DNA of 64,000 nt from Notamacropus eugenii. Lineage: Eukaryota > Chordata > Mammalia > Diprotodontia > Macropodidae. Below the pieces are notes generated by a model. It saw only the letters and a list, made by a program, of their open reading frames with translations, did not search any database and was not told where the DNA came from. Made by a program: the position numbers and the translations under genes. Positions 42,965 to 53,400 of this stretch are shown piece after piece. The stretch covers positions 549,379,205-549,443,204 of the forward strand of contig NC_092872.1 in the NCBI RefSeq assembly GCF_028372415.1, in the 5' to 3' direction. Each line of letters opens with the position of its first letter. The first letter of the stretch is position 1.

Positions 42965-44824
42965 TTAATGAAAGATATCAGAAAAATATCTCATTTGAAA
43001 AGAAATTATATATGTGATAAAGATAGAGAATCATGGAAAGATCCATACAAACTGAAGAAAAGTAAAGTAAACAGAGCCATGAAAACAATATACATGGGAA
43101 CTACAATGACATAAATGAAAAGAACAATGAAAAGAACCAAAAAATCAAAAAATAGACGTAACACAATTATAAAGCTCAAAAAAAGAGAAAGATACCAAAA
43201 AAGGTAAACAGGAAAGAAAAGTCATAAGGGATTTAATAAGATTAAACAGTTTACATTCTCACATGTGAAGATGATATTTATAATTCCTAAGGACTTTATC
43301 ATTAGGGCAGTTAGAAGTAGTATTACATAGAGAGAGGGCATGTGTGTGAGTTGACTATGATGGAATGACATCTAAAAAAATAATATTAAGGAGTGAGAAA
43401 GAGGTATCCACTGGAAGAAGGAGGAAGGGGGAAGAGAGAGGTAGAATGGGATAAATTATCTCACATAAAAGGGGCTCAAAAGAACTCTCACAGTGGAGCA
43501 GAAATGGGGGCAGGTGGAGATAGACAATGCTTGAACCTTACTGTCATTGGAATTGGCTCAAAGACAGAATAACATACACTCTCAGTTGAGTATAGAATTT
43601 ATCTTACCCTACAGGGAAATAAGAAGGGAAGGGGATAAGAGAAGGGGGTGAGGGTGGGGGATGCAGAAGAGAATAAGAGAAGGAGGAGGCTGATGGAAGG
43701 GAGGATGAATTGAGGGAGGTGGTGCTCAGAAGGAAAATGCTTTTGAGAAAGGACAGGGTGAAATGAGAGAGAGAGAGAGAGAGGGAGAGAGGGAGAGAGA
43801 GAAAGAACGATAAATGGGAAAAAATTGGATGGAGGGAAATACACTGTAATCATAACTGCGGAAAAAATTTTGACGCAAGTTTCTCTGATAAAGGCTTCAA
43901 TTTCAAATATATAGAGAACTGAGACAAATTTATAAGAATACCAGTCATTCCTCAATTGATAAATGGTCAAAGGATATGAATGAACATGTAGTTTTCAGAT
44001 GAAGAAATCAAAGCTATCTACAATCACATGAAAAATGGCCTAGATCACTATTGAGAGAGGAATGCAAATTAAAACAACTCTGAGATACCACTCCACACCT
44101 ATCAGACTAATATGACAGAAAGGGAAAATGACAAATGTCAGAGGGGATGTGGGAAAATTGAGACACTAAAGTACTATTGGTGAAGCTGTAGATTGATTGA
44201 ACCATTCTGGAGAGCAATTTGGAACTATGCCCAAAGGGCTATAAAATACCCAGCAACAGCCCTACTAGGTTTGTATCCCAAAGAGTTGTTTTAAAAAGGA
44301 AAAGACCTATATGTACAAAAACATTTATAGCAGCTCATTTTGTGGTGGCAAAGAATTTGAAATTGAAGGGATGCTCATCAATAGGGGAATAACTGAACAA
44401 ATTATGATATATGATTGTAATGGAGTACTATTGTGCTGTAAGAAATTAAATAGCAAGATGGTTTCAGAAAAATCTGGACTTATATGAACTAATTACTACA
44501 AAGTGAGCAGAACCAGTAAAAGAGCACACAGTAATAGCAACAATTTATGATGATCAGCTGTGAATGACAGCTATTCTCAGCAATACAATGATCTGAGACA
44601 GTTCCACAAGACTCATGATAAAAAATGCTATGCACCTCCAGAGAAAGTACTGATGGGATCTGAATGCAGAGCAAACCAAACTTTTTTTTTTTACTTTGCA
44701 AACTTTTTTTTAACTTTTCTTTTTCTTTCCTTTTTTTTTTTTGGTTTATTTTTTTTCACATGACAAATATGGAACCAGGTTTTGCATGACTCCATATGTA
44801 TAACCTATATCATATTGCTTTCTC
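42965..44824 (+). mobile_element. ORF2-deleted L1 (5' portion, before the nested insertion)
   Basis: From about 43190 to 43850 it is colinear with the region downstream of ORF1 in the antisense element at 44825-47608 (gaaaagtcataagggattta; gataaattatctcacataaa). At about 43858 a short remnant of the ORF2 start (aatcataactg, coding IIT-) joins directly to ORF2 C-terminal sequence (tctctgataaaggcttcaat; attgataaatggtcaaagg; ctatgcccaaagggctataa). The endonuclease and RT domains are missing. The element resumes at 47625. Its left limit is uncertain: 42965-43180 may be a separate L1 3' piece. Confidence 0.75.
43766..43804 (+). repeat. (GA)n microsatellite
   Basis: gagagagagagagagaggga-type run within the ORF2-deleted L1. 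Confidence 0.9.
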
Positions 44825-45832
44825 TTATTTTTTTTTAATTAAATTTATTTATTTAACTTTTAACATTCATTTTCACAAAATTTTGGGTTACAAATTTTCT
44901 CCCCTTTTATCCCCCCCGCCCCCAAACACCAAGCATTCTAATTGCCCCTATGACCAATCTGCTCTCTCTTCTATCATCCCTCTCTGCCCTTGTCTCCGTC
45001 TTCTCTTTTGTCCTGTAGGGCCAGATAGCTTTCTTTACCCCTTAACCTGTATTTCTTATTTCCTAGTGGCAAGAACATTACTCGACGGTTGATCCTAACA
45101 CTTTGAGTTCCAACTTCTTTACCTCCCTCCCTCTCCACCCCTTCCCTTTGGAAGACAAGCAATTCAATATAGGTCAAATCTGTGTAGTTTTGCAAATGAC
45201 TTCCATAATAGTTGTGTTGTATAGGACTAACTATATTTCCCTCCATCCTATCCTGTCCCCCATTACTTCTATTCTCTTTGGATCCTATCCCTCCCCATGA
45301 GTGTCGACCTTGAATTGCACTCTCCTCCCCATGCCCTCCCTTCTATCATCCCCCCCACCCTGCTTGTCCCCTTATCCCCCACTTTCCTGTATTGTGAGAT
45401 AGGTTTTCCTACCAAAATGAGTGTGCATTTTATTCTTTCCTTTAGTGGAACGTGATGAGAGTAGACTTCATGTTTTTCTCTCACCTCCCCTCTTTATCCC
45501 TCCACTAATGAGTCTTTTGCTTGCCTCTTTTATGAGAGATAATTTGCCCCATTCAATTTCTCCCTTTCTCCTCCCAATATATTTCTCTCTCACTTGCTTG
45601 ATTTCATTTTTTTTTTAAGATATGATCCCATCCTCTTCAATTCACTCTGTACACTCTGTCTCTATGTATGTGTGCGTGTGTGCATGTGTGTGTGTGTAAT
45701 CCCACCCAGTACCAGGATACTGAAATGTTTCAAGAGTTACAAATATTGTCTTTCCATGTAGGAATGTAAACAGTTCAACTTTAGTAAGTCCCTTATGACT
45801 TCTCTTTGCTGTTCACCTTTTCATGGTTCTCT

Positions 45833-46921
45833 TCATTCTTGTGTTCGAAAGTCAAATTTTCTTTTTAGCTCTGGTCTTTTCATCAAGAATGCTTGAAAAT
45901 CCTCTATTTCATTGAAAGACCAATTTTTCCGCTGAAGTATTATACTCAGTTTTGCTGGGTAGGTGATTCTTGGTTTTAGTCCTAGTTCCTTTGACTTCTG
46001 GAATATCCTATTCCATGCCCTTCGATCCCTTAATGTAGAGGCTGCTAGATCTTGTGTTATCCTGATTGTATTTCCACAATACTTGAATTCTTTCTTTCTA
46101 GCTGCTTGCAATATTTTCTCCTTGACCTGGGAACTCTGGAATTTGGCCACAATGTTCCTAGGAGTTTCTCTTTTTGGATCTTTTTCAGGCGGTGTTCTGT
46201 GGATTCCTTGAATATTTATTTTGCCCTCTGGTTCTAGAATCTCAGGGCAGTTTTCCTTGATAATTTCATGAAAGATGATGTCTAGGCTCTTCTTTTGATC
46301 ATGGCTTTCAGGTAGTCCCATAATTTTTAAATTGTCTCTCCTGGATCTATTTTCCAGGTCAGTTGTTTTTCCAATGAGATATTTCACATTATCTTCCATT
46401 TTTCCATTCTTCTGTCTTTGTTCTGTGATTTCTTGGTTTTGAAAAAAGTCATTAGCCTCCATCTGTGCCATTCTAATTTTGAAAGAACTATTTTCTTCAG
46501 TGAGCTTTTGAATCTCCTTTTCCATTCGGCTAATTCTGCTTTTGAAAGCATTCTTCTCCTCATTGGCTTTTTGAACCTCTTTTGCCAATTGAGTTAGGCT
46601 AGTTTTCAAGGTGTTAATTTCTTCAACATTTTTTGAGGTCTCCTTTAGCAGGGAGCTGATCTGCTTTTCATGCTTTTCTTTCATCTCTCTCATTTCTCTT
46701 CCCAGTTTTTCCTCCACCTCTCTAACTTGATTTTCAAAATTCTTTTTGAGCTCTTCCATGGCCTGAGCCCATTGGGTGGGCTGGGACCCAGAAGCCTTGA
46801 TTTCTGTGTCTTTGCCTGATGGTAAGCATTGTTCTTCCTCATCAGAAAGGAAGGGAGGAAATGCCTGTTCTCCAAGAAAGTAGCCTTCTATAGTCTTATT
46901 TCTTTTCCCTTTTCTGGGCAT
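45833..46921 (-). CDS. L1-type ORF1 protein (ORF1p), intact, 362 aa
   Basis: ORF1p is an RNA-binding trimeric chaperone that packages L1 RNA in cytoplasmic particles. The frame runs from ATG at 46921 to TGA without interruption, the usual length for this protein. Residues 1-50 are a basic then acidic N-terminus (MPRKGKRNKT; LSDEEEQC). About 52-185 is a heptad-rich coiled coil. About 194-290 fits the RRM-like domain (RRDNLKIMGLPE; RNIVAKF). About 291-362 is the C-terminal domain (LRDRRAWNRIF; GLKPRITYPAKL). The start is supported by alignment to the copy at 1137. No ORF2 follows. The intact frame suggests recent insertion or past selection. Translation today is unproven. Confidence 0.88.
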   Translation of the reverse strand: MPRKGKRNKTIEGYFLGEQAFPPFLSDEEEQCLPSGKDTEIKASGSQPTQWAQAMEELKKNFENQVREVEEKLGREMREMKEKHEKQISSLLKETSKNVEEINTLKTSLTQLAKEVQKANEEKNAFKSRISRMEKEIQKLTEENSSFKIRMAQMEANDFFQNQEITEQRQKNGKMEDNVKYLIGKTTDLENRSRRDNLKIMGLPESHDQKKSLDIIFHEIIKENCPEILEPEGKINIQGIHRTPPEKDPKRETPRNIVAKFQSSQVKEKILQAARKKEFKYCGNTIRITQDLAASTLRDRRAWNRIFQKSKELGLKPRITYPAKLSIILQRKNWSFNEIEDFQAFLMKRPELKRKFDFRTQE

Positions 46922-47608
46922 TTTCCCAGCCAGTGACTTGACCTCTGAATATTCTCCTCACACCCACCTCGCCTCCTGATCCTCCCAGCCAGCGTTTGGG
47001 GTCTGAGATTCAAATGCTGCTTCCAGCCTTAGGGCTTTTGGCGGGGGCAGGGCTGCTATTCAGTATGAGATTATGTTCAGGTGGTCAGGTTGGGGCAGGG
47101 CCGCCTCTCAGGCTCAGTTCCCTCAGGGGGTTTATGCACAGACATTCCACAATGGATCCAGGCTCCCTCCCGCTTGGGGAGCCCCTGTCTGCATCCACCT
47201 CTCAGCTTCTACCTCCTGGGGGGGCCTGAATTATGGGGGCACCCCACTCCCCTCTAGACCCGCCAAAGAGACTCTCTCACCGACCCCCGTCACCTGTGGG
47301 TGGAGGGACTTGTGCGGCCGCTGGAGATCCCGTCCCTGAAGCCCGCTCGGATCTTTTCCTCTCGGTGCCGCAGCTGCGGCAGGGCTGCACTCAGCTCCCA
47401 GTCCCGGCGCCCAGTCCACAGCACGAAGGACCCCCGCGAGAGGTTTGCAGGTCTCTCCGGAACAGAAATCTCCCTCGCTCCAATGTTCCGTGGCCTCTGG
47501 GTGCAGAATTCGCTGTGAGTTACTTCCCTGTAGCCGTTCTGTGGGTTGTGGTTTCAGAGCTATGTGTATGTGCGTCTTTCTACTCCACCATCTTGGCTCT
47601 GCCCCCCC
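46922..47608 (-). promoter_or_regulatory. L1/HAL1 5' UTR with presumed internal promoter
   Basis: The 687 bp upstream of ORF1 are far richer in GC and CpG than the rest of the window, especially 47230-47520. L1 5' UTRs carry an internal RNA polymerase II promoter; that function is inferred here. Homologous to 474-1136. Confidence 0.7.
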
Positions 47609-47624
47609 ATCATATTGCTTTCTC

Positions 47625-47745
47625 AATGAGAAGGAGAAGAGGGAGAAAAGAAGACAATTTAGGACTCAAAATTTTTAAAAATCAATGTTAAAAATTGTTT
47701 TACATGTAATTGGGAAAAGAAAAAATATTTAAAAAAAAAAAAAGA
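47625..47745 (+). mobile_element. ORF2-deleted L1, 3' end after the nested insertion
   Basis: Continues with aatgagaaggagaagaggga, aaatttttaaaaatcaatgt, gttttacatgtaattgggaa and an A tail at 47731-47742, the normal L1 3' terminus. Confidence 0.85.
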
Positions 47746-47895
47746 TATCAAAGACAATGTAATGTAGTGGAAGGAATACTAAGGGTCAGGAAGCCTGAGT
47801 TCTATTACAGGCTCTTGCCAAGACATCATATGACCTTACACAAATTGCTTCCTTTTCCAAGCTTCAGTTTCCTATCTATAAAACAAGAATGTCAC
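47746..47895 (+). mobile_element. CORE-SINE/MIR element
   Basis: gtaatgtagtggaaggaata, then gcctgagttctattacaggc and cttcagtttcctatctataa. Confidence 0.7.
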
Positions 47896-47902
47896 ATTCA
47901 GC

Positions 47903-48080
47903 CAGTGATTCTCAAAGGGAGTCCACAAGGTCAGAACTTATTTTAATAAAAACACTGTGATGTTTCCATTCCTAATACAACAATAATAAATAACCCACAT
48001 TAACAAGAGCTCTTTTGGACCTCTGATAATTTTTAATCAAGTAAACATATGCTGAGACTAAAATAGTTTGAGAAGCCCTG
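47903..48080. mobile_element. hAT-type MITE
   Basis: The left cagtgattctcaaa and right tttgagaagccctg form 14-bp TIRs with two mismatches. The interior is AT-rich and non-coding (attaacaagagctcttttgg). No clear TSD. Confidence 0.65.
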
Positions 48081-48238
48081 AATTAGATAATCTCTAGAAT
48101 TCCTTCCAGCTCAAATGTTCCATGTTTCTATAAACTTTCCTTACCCAGGGCAGCCTGAATATAAGGTGGCATAGATAGGCATCCTGAAGCCTCCATATAT
48201 CACCCTCTAGAGAAGTGTAGGAGTAATTAGGAGGAAGC

Positions 48239-48456
48239 ATCTAACACAAGGGTAGGAAACTTGTGGCCTCAAGGCCACCCTGTGGCCTTCTAGGCCCCAA
48301 ACATGGCCCTTTGACTGAATCCAAACTTCACCAAACAAATCCCCTTAATAAAAGGATTTGTTCTATAAAACTTGGCCTCAGTCAAAAGGTTGTACTCAAG
48401 GACCTAGAAGGCCACATGTGGCCTTGAGACCCCAGGTTCTCCCTGCTGATCTAATA
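48239..48456. mobile_element. hAT-type MITE (family A), with 8-bp TSD
   Basis: The element proper is 48247-48448. TIRs: caagggtaggaaacttgtgg and the complement of its right end ccaggttctccctgctg. Internal inverted blocks ccttaataaaaggatttgtt are shared with 20222-20403. The flanking atctaaca (48239-48246) and atctaata (48449-48456) match at 7 of 8. Confidence 0.82.
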
Positions 48457-48879
48457 CTTCTGTTATCTTTCAAGCTACTCTAAACAAGGAAACTTCATGT
48501 GTTGGAGGGTCTCCTGGAGATTCAGGTACCATTTGATTTCAATGAGAAGACTTAGCTGGCTCACATCTGGTATGGGCTACATCTTTCAGTCATGAATGAA
48601 AAGTAAAGTGTGAATGAATTCCCTGCACTGTGGTTACACGAGAAGGGGCTGGTTTTTGAGAAGTGCCAATCTGACATTCCTCAGACTTGGCTAGAGGTGG
48701 AGGGGCAGGAATGTGGCTGAGTGTTTGTCTGGACACTGGCCAAAAGGCAGAGTTCAGCACAATGCCAGGATGTTTCTGGATGAGCAGCTCTCTAGAATAA
48801 AGAAGATATAAACCTAACCAGGGAGGCTTGCCCCAAAGGTTTCATAATCTGATTTATGAATTTTTCGGGCCCTCATTCT
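48457..48879. other. Unassigned
   Basis: Nothing recognised. Confidence 0.3.
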
Positions 48880-49225
48880 CAATTCAGTTCAGTCAACAAA
48901 CATGTAGTGAGTACCTGTTCTGTGAAAATCATTTATGCTAGGCACTAGGAATAGATATAAAAATAAATAAGTCAGTCTCTGCCCACAATAGGCTGGAATT
49001 TTAATAGGATGGATAAAACATGTTACATATTTCACTGTAACACAAAATAAAGGATGTGTGCATAAAAGGAACTCAAAAGTATTCTTCAAGGACCAAGAAA
49101 GTTAAGGTCTTTTCTGACTTTAGGGGAATCACGGACCCAGGAAGGTTCCCAGGAGAAAGTGATACCTGAGCTGAGTCTTGAAGAATGGGTAGACTATAAG
49201 CACAGATGGGTGGGAAGGCATAGGG
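48880..49225 (-). mobile_element. L2 3' end
   Basis: gttcagtcaacaaacatgta, then gctaggcactaggaatagat and gtgatacctgagctgagtct, then tgaagaatggg. Confidence 0.75.
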
Positions 49226-49674
49226 TAATACACTTTAAATACTGATGGGATTCTCTATCCATCCAAAATATAGCCAGTTGTACCACAACCTTGAATAAAC
49301 TCACCTTGAGTACATTGGGATTATGTGCTGGGCTTGGTTTGTCACCTTTCTGGTGGAATGGTAGTAATGCTTATGACACCATTTTCCATTTAGAGAGGAT
49401 ATGCTACTAAATGTTGGGTAATGGTCAGGAGAAAGTGATCATTTTTTCAGCCCTTGGCATTAGCTCCTCATACCCAGGACCAGGTCTTATGACTCAACAA
49501 AGGAAAAATCCATGAGGTGGCCTCAGGCTGGTTCATTAGCTACTTTCTTCCTCTATCATTTCAGAACCTTGAAAGGGTATCTTGATGGCATTTCATCTGA
49601 TGCTATTACTTGCGTTCCCTGTGTGCTAGCTTCATCTCTCCTACTAGACCGTAAGTTCTTTGAAGAGAAGACTG
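49226..49674. other. Mostly unassigned, possible L2 piece
   Basis: ctagaccgtaagttctttga at 49646-49665 is L2 3'-UTR-like; the rest is unrecognised. Confidence 0.35.
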
Positions 49675-49835
49675 TGTGTTGGTGCAGAGCAAAGAACATT
49701 TATCCTGGGGGTCTAAACATCTGGGTTCCAGTTCTAGTTATACCTCTCACTAGTTGTGTCACCTTGTGTAAATCATTTACCATTCTAGACCTAGGTTTAC
49801 TCATGTATAAAATGAGGAGGTTAAACTAAATCAAT
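49675..49835 (+). mobile_element. CORE-SINE element
   Basis: tctgggttccagttctagtt, then tagttgtgtcaccttgtgta and ctcatgtataaaatgaggag. Confidence 0.7.
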
Positions 49836-50489
49836 ATTCCCCAACTTTTTTCCCTTATAAGTCATTTTTTAATTATTAAAAACATTTGAAGACACTAACA
49901 TAATAGCAGTTGCAATATTAGTATCAATTGATTGAAATAGTATATGACAAAAGCTACTAAGAATCTGGCAATAATTTTATTTTTACCTATTTATTGATAT
50001 CTTAAAATTTTCACATCACTAACATTTCCCAGAGTATTCCTTCCTCCCTGCCTTTCCCAGAGAGTGAACCTGTTATAACAAAAAATAAGATGTGGAATTA
50101 GACATATATTATAAGATCAGACCAACATGGTTTATTTTGCTTAGCTGTGTTCGTTTGTTAAAAAGGTGAGTTCTTTACTGTGGGTGCAGAAAATGTCACT
50201 GAGAAGTGACAATGATATTTTTTAAAAGCATCAAACACTTTTTAAAAAAGATGGTGAGTCAAATACGTTGCATAAGACCAAGTTTCATTTTATAGACTCT
50301 CATCATGGCTCTCTCCTGATGGTATTTATGCTAAACGGCAAGAGGGGTACAGGTTACTACCCTACTCCCCTCACCCCTCAGTAGCTACTCTCATGGGCCT
50401 CAATATTCACCATTTCAGCACTATAGTTCACAGACACAAACTCAGTCGTGCTCTCACCCTTTCACTATATTCATGGAGATTAGCCTCAC
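49836..50489. other. Unassigned
   Basis: AT-rich to about 50330; possibly an old DNA transposon at 49840-50000, not identifiable. Confidence 0.3.
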
Positions 50490-50915
50490 TAGGAAGTCAT
50501 TTGTAACCCCACTATCCCTGTTTTCCATACAACTGAATCAACCCTCCAGCTCACAACTTCCCTCCAGACAATGTTTGACCCTACACACTCCATCACTGTG
50601 ACTCAACTGTCTTCACACCCTGGAATATCCCTCTACCATTCCATTCCCTTTCTCCCACTGGTGAGTTCCTTCTTGGTCCTCCATTTTGATGACAGCCCAG
50701 GTTGACCATACTTTATCCTCCCATGCTTTATTACCTCACAGTTGTGTTTCTAACTCTCTGGACTTTGCCAACATGATGCACACTGCTGCCTCCCCACCTT
50801 TAACTTTTTGTTGTTGACTTCCCCTTTAGAATGTAAGTTCCTTGAAGGCAAGGAATGTCTTTTCTTTTGTTTGTGGTATTTGACCACACAGTAATTGCCT
50901 AATAAATGCTAGAAC
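50490..50915 (+). mobile_element. L2 C-terminal coding/3' UTR
   Basis: ttagaatgtaagttccttga, then aggcaaggaatgtcttttct and taattgcctaataaatgcta end the element; upstream blocks are diverged L2. Confidence 0.75.
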
Positions 50916-51059
50916 CCCATCTACCCAACCTATCTACTTCTTTCATTATTTCCACACTTTCAGGACCATTGTTTCAGGCCTTGTAATCTCCACAACTCCC
51001 ATCACTTACCAACCCACAAACTATGAAAACAGGCCACTAAAATAGTCCTATGGAATTAT

Positions 51060-51325
51060 ATACACCTTCCCCACTCCTACTTCATCCTTACCCTCACAAC
51101 TGCATCTGCCTTCTTCCATCTGCAAGTGCCTTCCCTCCCTAACTACCTTGGATTAGTTTTGTATTTATTCTGCATACATGTATATATGTGCTTTCTTTCT
51201 CTTCCCAATAGCATTTAAAGCTTTTGAAAGGAGGGATTATTTCAATCTTTGCATATTTATCCTTAGTTCCTAGCACAGTACCCAGTATATAGTAGATGCT
51301 TAATAAATGTGTGTTAATTGATTTA
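51060..51325 (+). mobile_element. L2 3' UTR
   Basis: tgcaagtgccttccctccct, then ccttagttcctagcacagta and tagtagatgcttaataaatg. Confidence 0.75.
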
Positions 51326-51872
51326 TTTGGACCCCAGAGGATGTCAAGATTTTGTACTTTATGTGAAAATGTATAGTTTTTACATTCTCTTGTAACTATG
51401 AAGATATAGTTTAGAAAACTTGCAAGTAAAGAACAGGAAAACAGTAGAATTTCATTCATTTAGCATTATCAGGAAAATAGATCATTCCATATAAGTCAAA
51501 TTCCTGTGTAACTGAAGTTCATGTCTTTATATGTGCCAAAACTTCTTTAAAAAATTTACTGACATAAATCTTTCCAAAATGTATTATAAATAGCTTGTTA
51601 AACAGAGGATATTTTCATGCTTCAAGGATTCATAGTTTCACCAGTATAGCCACTTCCTCAGCTGAAACAGATTGAATTTTCTCAATACTTTAATATACAG
51701 ACTTTTGGCGTTGCATTGGTGAAGAAAAAGTTCATTTTCTCCTGGTCACCCTTGTGTTAATGAACCTCCCTAAACTAAGAAAGTCTGACTCCCCCTCCCA
51801 AATGATAGACACACAATCCATCACTGGTTCTATACTTAAAGCCTTTCTTACCTAGTAGAACCTACCAAAGGC
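51326..51872. other. Unassigned
   Basis: Nothing recognised. Confidence 0.3.
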
Positions 51873-52094
51873 TGGGGTAGCTGGGTGACACAGTAGATAG
51901 AGCACTGGGACCTGAGTTGAAATCCAACCTCAGATACTTTCTAGCTATGCCACCCTGGACAAGTCACAACTCTGTTTGCCTCATTTTCCTAATCTGTAAA
52001 ATGAGCCAGAGAAGGAAATGACAAACCTTTCTAGTATCTGCCAAAAAAACTCCAAATGGGGTCACCAAGAATTGGATGTGACTGAACAACAACC
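51873..52094 (+). mobile_element. tRNA-derived SINE with RTE/BovB-like 3' tail
   Basis: Head ggtagctgggtgacacagta and gagcactgggacctgag; middle cctcattttcctaatctgta; then gccagagaaggaaatgacaa and the tail aaactccaaatggggtcacc to tgtgactgaacaacaac. The tail is the complement of the BovB-type tcatgtctgactctttgtga block seen at 57121. Confidence 0.82.
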
Positions 52095-52420
52095 AGAGTC
52101 TGTCCTGAAGACAACTCCATGCAAGGATGAAGTATAACAGGAGGTTGTTAGTACAATTTGGCAAATACAATTTAGAATTTTCTTGATGACTGTTTACTAA
52201 AGTCCTCCTCTGATATCTCATCATGGTGCATTCTTGGATTCTTCATGAGTATCAACTCAAGTGGACACTGCTACCAAAACTGATGGCAACTACAACTCTT
52301 CCAGACACTCTAGGTACAGAAGGTTATCACGTGGTCAGTGAAGAGGGAGAAGAAAGAAAACTATCTCTCCCTTACCAAGGGCATTCCCTCTTGGGAGCCT
52401 TTGACCACTGGATCTGACTA
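52095..52420. other. Unassigned
   Basis: Nothing recognised. Confidence 0.3.
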
Positions 52421-53095
52421 CTACTTGGCTGATTGGCTTTGAATTAGGGCCCTATTTTTACACATATCCCCAGCTGATTTTATTCAACCCATTATAAGAC
52501 ATGGTATCATCTGTATTCATCCAATGACAAAAAGCTGCTTTGATCATTCCAAAATTGATTAAAGATTAAAGATACCTGGTCTTTTTATTGACTGATTCAT
52601 TGACTGATTCAGTTGAGCTGTCTGGGCTTTCTATGGTGATTGGCCAACAAAAGGTCCCAGGCTGAGACCCATTTGATCAATGTTTGGACCCTGATTGGCT
52701 CAGAATGAGTGTAAACTGCAATATTTCTATTTTGACCAGAAACCCTAAGAGTCTTCCCCTCCCAGGTTGATTTTTTTTTTTTTTGACAAGGTAAAAAAGG
52801 CCATTCTCTGCCTCATTTCTTACCTATCCTTAATCACTGAAAGGGCATTGCCTCAGGCCAACTGAGACCTATTAAAGATCCTAATTTAAAAAGGCTAAGG
52901 TCTCCCACTGCATCCAGGACCATCTCCAGTCATACTGATCTATATCTGGATACTGGACCCAGATGGTTCCGGAGGAGAAAATGAGGCTGGTGACTTTGCA
53001 CAGCTCTGCCTCATTTAAATCCATTTCACTTGCATGGCATCACCTCCTTAATATCATGGTCTTCTTCAAGAACAAATAACAGTAACAAGAAGGAC
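52421..53095 (+). mobile_element. Long non-autonomous retroelement with RTE-like 3' tail
   Basis: The left part has three tgattggc-type inverted CCAAT boxes (attgg at 52432, 52639 and 52694). A T run (52771-52784) precedes caaggtaaaaaaggccattc. The right end tcatggtcttcttcaagaac to aataacagtaac matches the complement of the RTE-like LINE terminus. It has no open frame of note. The left boundary is uncertain and may be as late as 52600. I recognise this as a recurrent marsupial element but cannot give its catalogue name. Confidence 0.6.
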
Positions 53096-53164
53096 AATAA
53101 TTGCATTATGATGCAATGTAGTGATTCCCTCAGGGCCTACTGAGATATGTGGGATTCTCCTAAT

Positions 53165-53400
53165 ACCAAACATTTACTAAGCATCCACTATGTGCCCAGT
53201 GTTGTGCTAGGAAGTGGGGGTACAATGACAAAAGTGATGATTCCTGTCCTCAAAGACCTTTATGTTCTGTTGAGGGAAACATCATGTGCCTGTAAAGATA
53301 GACAAAACAAATGCAAGGTCATTTGAGGAGGGAAGGCACCAGCATCCGCAAAGATCTGGAAAAGATTCATGTAGAAGGTAGCACTTCAAGTAATAGAAAA
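53165..53400 (-). mobile_element. L2 3' end
   Basis: accaaacatttactaagcat, then ccagtgttgtgctaggaagt and tgattcctgtcctcaaagac, then gggaaggcaccagcatccgc. Confidence 0.8.

Larger units (their letters stand above)
44809..47624 (-). mobile_element. HAL1-like (half-L1) element with 16-bp TSD
   Basis: The insert is 44825-47608 (about 2.8 kb), bounded by atcatattgctttctc at 44809-44824 and 47609-47624. Read antisense: 5' UTR (47608-46922, starting cagagccaagatggtggagt), an intact ORF1 (46921-45833), about 1 kb of purine-rich sequence, then aaatttgtaacccaaaattt and a short A-rich tail (t run at 44827-44836 on this strand). There is no ORF2 at all, and both ends are intact, so this is not a simple truncation. 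Half-L1 elements of this design are established in mammals including marsupials. It must use L1 ORF2 in trans. It inserted into the 3' UTR of the ORF2-deleted L1. Confidence 0.85.

Noticed and set aside
47231..47691. Overlapping frames of 72-152 codons in a CpG-rich block, which could look like a CpG island with a gene
   Set aside because: The block is the 5' UTR of the antisense HAL1-like element, bounded by its TSD.
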